Assembly: GCA_002361335.1 (NCBI GenBank)
Contig: DESS01000026.1
Location: 45,456 to 73,539, forward strand
Direction: 5' to 3'
Origin: Richelia sp. UBA3308
GTDB lineage: Bacteria > Cyanobacteriota > Cyanobacteriia > Cyanobacteriales > Nostocaceae
DNA length: 28,084 nucleotides
The notes beneath the pieces are model-generated. The model saw only the letters and a list, made by a program, of their open reading frames with translations, did not search any database and was not told the DNA's origin. This document shows, piece after piece, positions 24,633 to 28,084 of this stretch. Both the position numbers and the translations under genes were made by a program. The number at the start of each line of letters is the position of its first letter. Within the stretch, counting starts at the first letter, position 1.

Positions 24633-26345
24633 ATGTCACAAACAAAGCCTCGCGACGTTCAAATTTACCCCATTGCCACAGATACCACTGTATTGCGATC
24701 GCGCAGTTGGTCGCGATTAAGGTTTGAGATCGAATACGCTTTAAGTAAGGGTACTACTGCTAATTCTTATTTAATTCAAGCTGATAAAATAGCATTGATT
24801 GACCCTCCAGGGGAAACATTTACGCAAAAATATTTAGATGCATTGCAGCAAAAATTGGATATCAGCAAGATTGATTACGTAATTATCGGTCACGTCAATC
24901 CCAACCGGGCTGCTACTTTAAAGGCTTTATTAGAAATTGCACCCCAAGTCAAATTTGTTGCTTCTAATCCCGGTGCCATCAATTTACGCCAAGCTTTAGA
25001 AAATAAAGATTTACCGATTATAGTCATGCGGAGGGAAAAAAACCTGGATTTAGGAAAAGGACATAATTTACAATTTATTCCTACCCCTAATCCTCGTTAT
25101 CCCGATCATCTTTGTACTTATGACCCCCAAACGGAAATTCTTTATACTGATAAATTATTTGGGGCACATATTTGTGGCGACCAAGTTTTAGATGAAGGTT
25201 GGCAGGTATTTACTGAAGATAGACGTTATTATTTTGACTGCTTGATGGCACCCCATGCCCGTCAAGTTGAAACCGCTTTAGATAAAATTGGCGATTTAGC
25301 TTTGAGGATGTACGCGCCGAACCACGGACCTTTGGTGCGCTACGGTTTAATCGAATTAACAGAAGCTTACCGTCAGTGGAGCAAACAGCAAACAAATCAA
25401 GAAAATAGTGTTGCATTAATTTATGCTTCCGCTTACGGGAATACCGCTACCTTAGCACAGGCGATCGCGCGAGGAATTACTAAAGCTGGTGTGGCAGTAG
25501 AATCGATAAATTGTGAAGTTGTTGAACCAGAAGAAATTAAAACAGCAGTAGAGAAAGCATCCGGTTTTGTAATTGGTTCTCCTACTCTTGGTGGTCATGC
25601 ACCAACCCAAATTCAAACAGCTTTAGGTATTATCCTCTCCACTGCCGCTAAAAGTAAACTGGCGGGTGTATTTGGTTCCTTTGGTTGGAGTGGAGAAGCG
25701 ATCGATATTCTGGAAAGCAAACTCAAAGACGCTGGATATCGTTTTGGTTTTGAACCGATTCGGGTTAAATTTAAACCTGATGACAAAACCCTACAAATGT
25801 GTGAGGAAGCCGGTGTTGATTTCGCTCAGACATTGAAAAAAGCCAAAAAGGTTAAGACACCAACTCAACCTTCCACAACTGTGGAACAAGCTGTGGGAAG
25901 AATTATCGGTTCTTTATGTGTTGTCAGTGCCAAACAAGGGGATATCTCTAGCGCTATGTTAGCTTCTTGGGTATCTCAAGCCAGTTTTAGTCCACCTGGT
26001 TTAACTATTGCTGTAGCTAAGGATAGAGCTTTAGAATCTTTGATGCATTCAGGTAATTCATTTGTGTTAAATGTATTAAAAGAAGGCAATCATTTAGGGT
26101 TAATGAAACATTTTCTCAAACCCTTTAGTCCGGGTGAAGATAGATTTGCAGGAGTTGGAACTGAAGAAGCTGAAAATGGTTCTCCGGCGCTTAGTGATGC
26201 TTTAGCATACCTTGAATGTTCAGTAAAATCACGGATGGAATGTGGCGACCATTGGTTGGTTTATGCCACTGTAGATAATGGTAAAGTATTTAATAATGAA
26301 GGCCTGAGTGCAGTGCATTATCGGAAGAGTGGGACCCATTATTAA
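24633..26345 (+). CDS. flv1: Flavodiiron protein Flv1
   Basis: Partner of Flv3 in light-dependent O2 reduction. Same three-domain build: diiron-type domain (about 17-250), flavodoxin (about 262-400, IYASAYGNTATLA) and flavin reductase (about 420-570). The diiron site is not conserved: E, D and H of the first motif are N89, N91, R92 (GHVNPNRAA), the next His is R155, and the Asp is K174; only H87 and H231 (NHGPL) remain. This loss is the known mark of Flv1 (and Flv2), here with a Flv1-type sequence. So electron transfer to O2 should depend on Flv3 or on a heteromer. The start ATG follows the repeats; there is no strong ribosome binding site. The C-terminus ends THY as Flv3 ends NHY. The 1A or 1B subtype is unresolved. 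Confidence 0.94.
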   Translation: MSQTKPRDVQIYPIATDTTVLRSRSWSRLRFEIEYALSKGTTANSYLIQADKIALIDPPGETFTQKYLDALQQKLDISKIDYVIIGHVNPNRAATLKALLEIAPQVKFVASNPGAINLRQALENKDLPIIVMRREKNLDLGKGHNLQFIPTPNPRYPDHLCTYDPQTEILYTDKLFGAHICGDQVLDEGWQVFTEDRRYYFDCLMAPHARQVETALDKIGDLALRMYAPNHGPLVRYGLIELTEAYRQWSKQQTNQENSVALIYASAYGNTATLAQAIARGITKAGVAVESINCEVVEPEEIKTAVEKASGFVIGSPTLGGHAPTQIQTALGIILSTAAKSKLAGVFGSFGWSGEAIDILESKLKDAGYRFGFEPIRVKFKPDDKTLQMCEEAGVDFAQTLKKAKKVKTPTQPSTTVEQAVGRIIGSLCVVSAKQGDISSAMLASWVSQASFSPPGLTIAVAKDRALESLMHSGNSFVLNVLKEGNHLGLMKHFLKPFSPGEDRFAGVGTEEAENGSPALSDALAYLECSVKSRMECGDHWLVYATVDNGKVFNNEGLSAVHYRKSGTHY

Positions 26346-26470
26346 ATTTTGGATTTTAACAACGGATGGGTTTATTTTTGGCGTTGCTCCCAATGATGTA
26401 TGAATTTGATTGATTGGATATCGACAACCGATGTCTCTATAAATGTAAAGACGCGATATATCCCGATAAA

Positions 26471-26500
26471 TGTAGAGACGCGATATATCGCGTCTCTACA
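26471..26500. repeat. Perfect 30-bp palindrome
   Basis: Arm tgtagagacgcgata plus its exact complement. A half copy (tgtaaagacgcgatatatc) lies just before at 26444-26462. It sits between two convergent genes, flv1 and the ATPase gene, where a two-way terminator would be useful (inference). Confidence 0.93.
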
Positions 26501-26511
26501 ATCTAACCTTT

Positions 26512-28022
26512 CTACAACCTGACAACAGTAACCAAACGCTGATTTTCTGTAGTCACAAATTCCCTTGATATACGCTCTTTAAATGACAGCGCATTTTTCC
26601 GTCTATCAAATACAAATAACCAACCTTCATTCAATCCCAATCGTGCTAAATAGGACTCTAATTGCTCAATTCCTTCTGGTTGAGGATCGCGTTTTTTCTC
26701 TCGCCAAACTTTTAATTCTATTCCTAAAACAACACTTTTATATCTCAAACATAAATCCATTCTATCTCTACCAATAGCATATTCCCGTTCTAATGTTCCA
26801 CCACCATTGACAACCCGATGCAAGAAAGCCATTAATACTATATGAGGAGCCACTTCATGATAACTAGTACTATTTAATAAAGGTTCGACCTGCTGTCGCC
26901 AAAATTTAATAAATGCATCTAATAAAGCATCTTTATTTAATTCACCATTCGCTGTTAACCAACTGGGACTAATATGAGGTAAAGTGTCTTGAGTTCCTTG
27001 TACTAAAACCCGGGGAATTACTTCACGATAAATTGGGTTAGAAATCACAAATCCCCCAGCAGGATGGCGTTTTACTAATCCTAAATCAGTTACATATTGT
27101 CGGTCATCTGCGCTGACATTACCTAATGTTTGTCCCGCTAACATTGGTTCGATAATGTTTTTTACTCTTGGTTCTCGAAGTTTTTCTGCAAGGGAATCGA
27201 GATGGGTATCCATAGGAGCAATTAATATTTCTTTTGCTTGTAAAATATGCTCTTTCGTAATCGCAATATTTCTATCCTTAACCATTTTTTCCACAACTTC
27301 TTTAGCAAGAGCATTTACCAACCAAGGTTGTCCTTGAGTTAAATCAAATGCTGTTTCTATTGCTTCTGATGTAAAAATTTGTTCGGTTTCTTGAGTATGT
27401 TGTTGATATAATTCTTCTACTTCAGCAGCGTTGAAATTTCTTAACGTTATAGAACTAACTTTAATATTAAAAGGACTTGCAGTATTTAATCTATCGCTTC
27501 CACCAGAAGCAACTTTATAATCTCTAACATCTCGCAATCCAATTAATCCTACAGAAGAAGGAAAATTTTCTGGATGACTGGGATAACCATTGTGTAATTG
27601 TCGCAATACTGAAATTAAAGTTTCGTTTTGCAAAGAATCAATTTCATCGATAAATAAAACTAACGGACGCTGTATCGCTTGTGACCAAGCACTTAAATTT
27701 TCGTTAATTCTCTGTCCTGGAGCATTATAAACCCAAGACTGGGGTTGTAATTCTGTATTTCTCCAAGCTCCCAAAATCGCTAATTCTGCCGCACCGAAGT
27801 CATTGTTAAATGCGCTACCAACCTCGACGGACACCATAACTGCTGCATAGCGATCGCTAGCGCTAGCATTGCGGTAGTTTTACCAGTTTGACGGGGTGCG
27901 TGAACTACAAAATAACTTTCTTGTTCAATTAAAGTGTCCAAGTCAGGCAAACGACTTGTGGGTGGCAGCATGTAATGTTTATCTGCTCTACAAGGACCTG
28001 CAATATTAAACCAGCGAGACAT
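26512..28022 (-). pseudogene. AAA-type ATPase with C-terminal PD-(D/E)XK-like motif, frameshifted
   Basis: Two overlapping frames form one protein. The first (28022 down to about 27860) carries the start MSRWFNIAGPCRADKHYM and the Walker A motif APRQTGKTT. The second, 26512-27837, carries Walker B LVLFIDEIDSL (IDEID at 63-67 of that part), a GLRDVRDY sensor-like motif, helical lid, and at its end RDRMDLCLRY then GIELKVW (D361, E374, K376), the pattern of a PD-(D/E)XK nuclease-fold domain. Continuous sense in the second frame starts upstream of its ATG, as DRYAAVMVSVEVG. The frames meet at gctagcgctagcgatcgc (27850-27867), where a short deletion appears to have removed a few codons. Such ATPases are numerous in cyanobacteria; their role is unknown. 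No ribosome binding site is seen. Confidence 0.75.
27780..28022 (-). pseudogene. N-terminal fragment of the ATPase (Walker A)
   Basis: An 80-codon open frame whose first about 55 residues belong to the ATPase (HYMLPPTSRLPDLDTL, then FVVHAPRQTGKTTAMLALA). The rest, ending SRLVAHLTMTSVRQN, is out-of-frame sequence read past the break, so the product as annotated would be truncated just after the P-loop. Confidence 0.7.
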
Positions 28023-28084
28023 ATAATATCACGTCTAATATAACGTTTTGCGATCAGCAACGAAAGGGTGCCGGAGGCAATCGC

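Noticed and set aside
26444..26500. CRISPR or tRNA-like structure
   Set aside because: It is a half copy plus a full copy of the dispersed palindrome; no cloverleaf or spacer pattern is present.

Overview
The window looks like chromosomal DNA of a filamentous, probably heterocyst-forming (Nostocales-type) cyanobacterium. Evidence: about a dozen copies of the HIP1 octamer GCGATCGC (for example at 713, 3897, 9356, 13055, 13964, 19601, 27850), heptanucleotide tandem repeats of the STRR kind, low GC with A/T-rich spacers full of dispersed repeats, and cyanobacterial families (C-type flavodiiron proteins Flv3 and Flv1, DUF1825, kinases with IMS and YARHG domains). The genus cannot be fixed by eye.

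Layout. (1) 1-7400: three paralogous membrane-anchored Ser/Thr kinases on the + strand, with near-identical kinase domains but unrelated C-terminal (probably periplasmic) domains: ARC6-like IMS, YARHG and an NTF2-like domain. A membrane-anchored class A beta-lactamase-fold serine hydrolase sits between the first two. Together they look like an envelope-sensing island. (2) 7400-13000: signal peptidase I, a helix-hairpin-helix protein, a TM2/SHOCT protein, a DUF1825 protein and a bifunctional class A penicillin-binding protein. (3) 13100-18970: tyrS, pyrF, a small secreted protein, an amidase, and a secreted protein with an EndoU-like ribonuclease signature. (4) 19290-21631: the most unusual region. 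It is a multiply frameshifted gene that starts with a good ribosome binding site and reads, frame by frame, as a Tc-toxin-A/VRP1-like segment, hemopexin-like repeats, and an intact 394-codon C-terminal part with a possible TIKI/ChaN/EreA-like signature. (5) 22187-26345: flv3 and flv1, the pair that reduces O2 to water downstream of photosystem I, separated by 724 bases of repeats and two MITE-like elements. (6) 26512-28022: an AAA-type ATPase with a C-terminal PD-(D/E)XK-like motif, broken by a frameshift next to a HIP1 site.

The spacers carry several repeat families: 15-bp tandem arrays, 7-bp STRR arrays that begin at stop codons (tyrS, flv3), a perfect 30-bp palindrome whose two best copies differ by compensating changes, and longer imperfect inverted repeats. 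No rRNA, tRNA, CRISPR array or complete insertion sequence was recognised.
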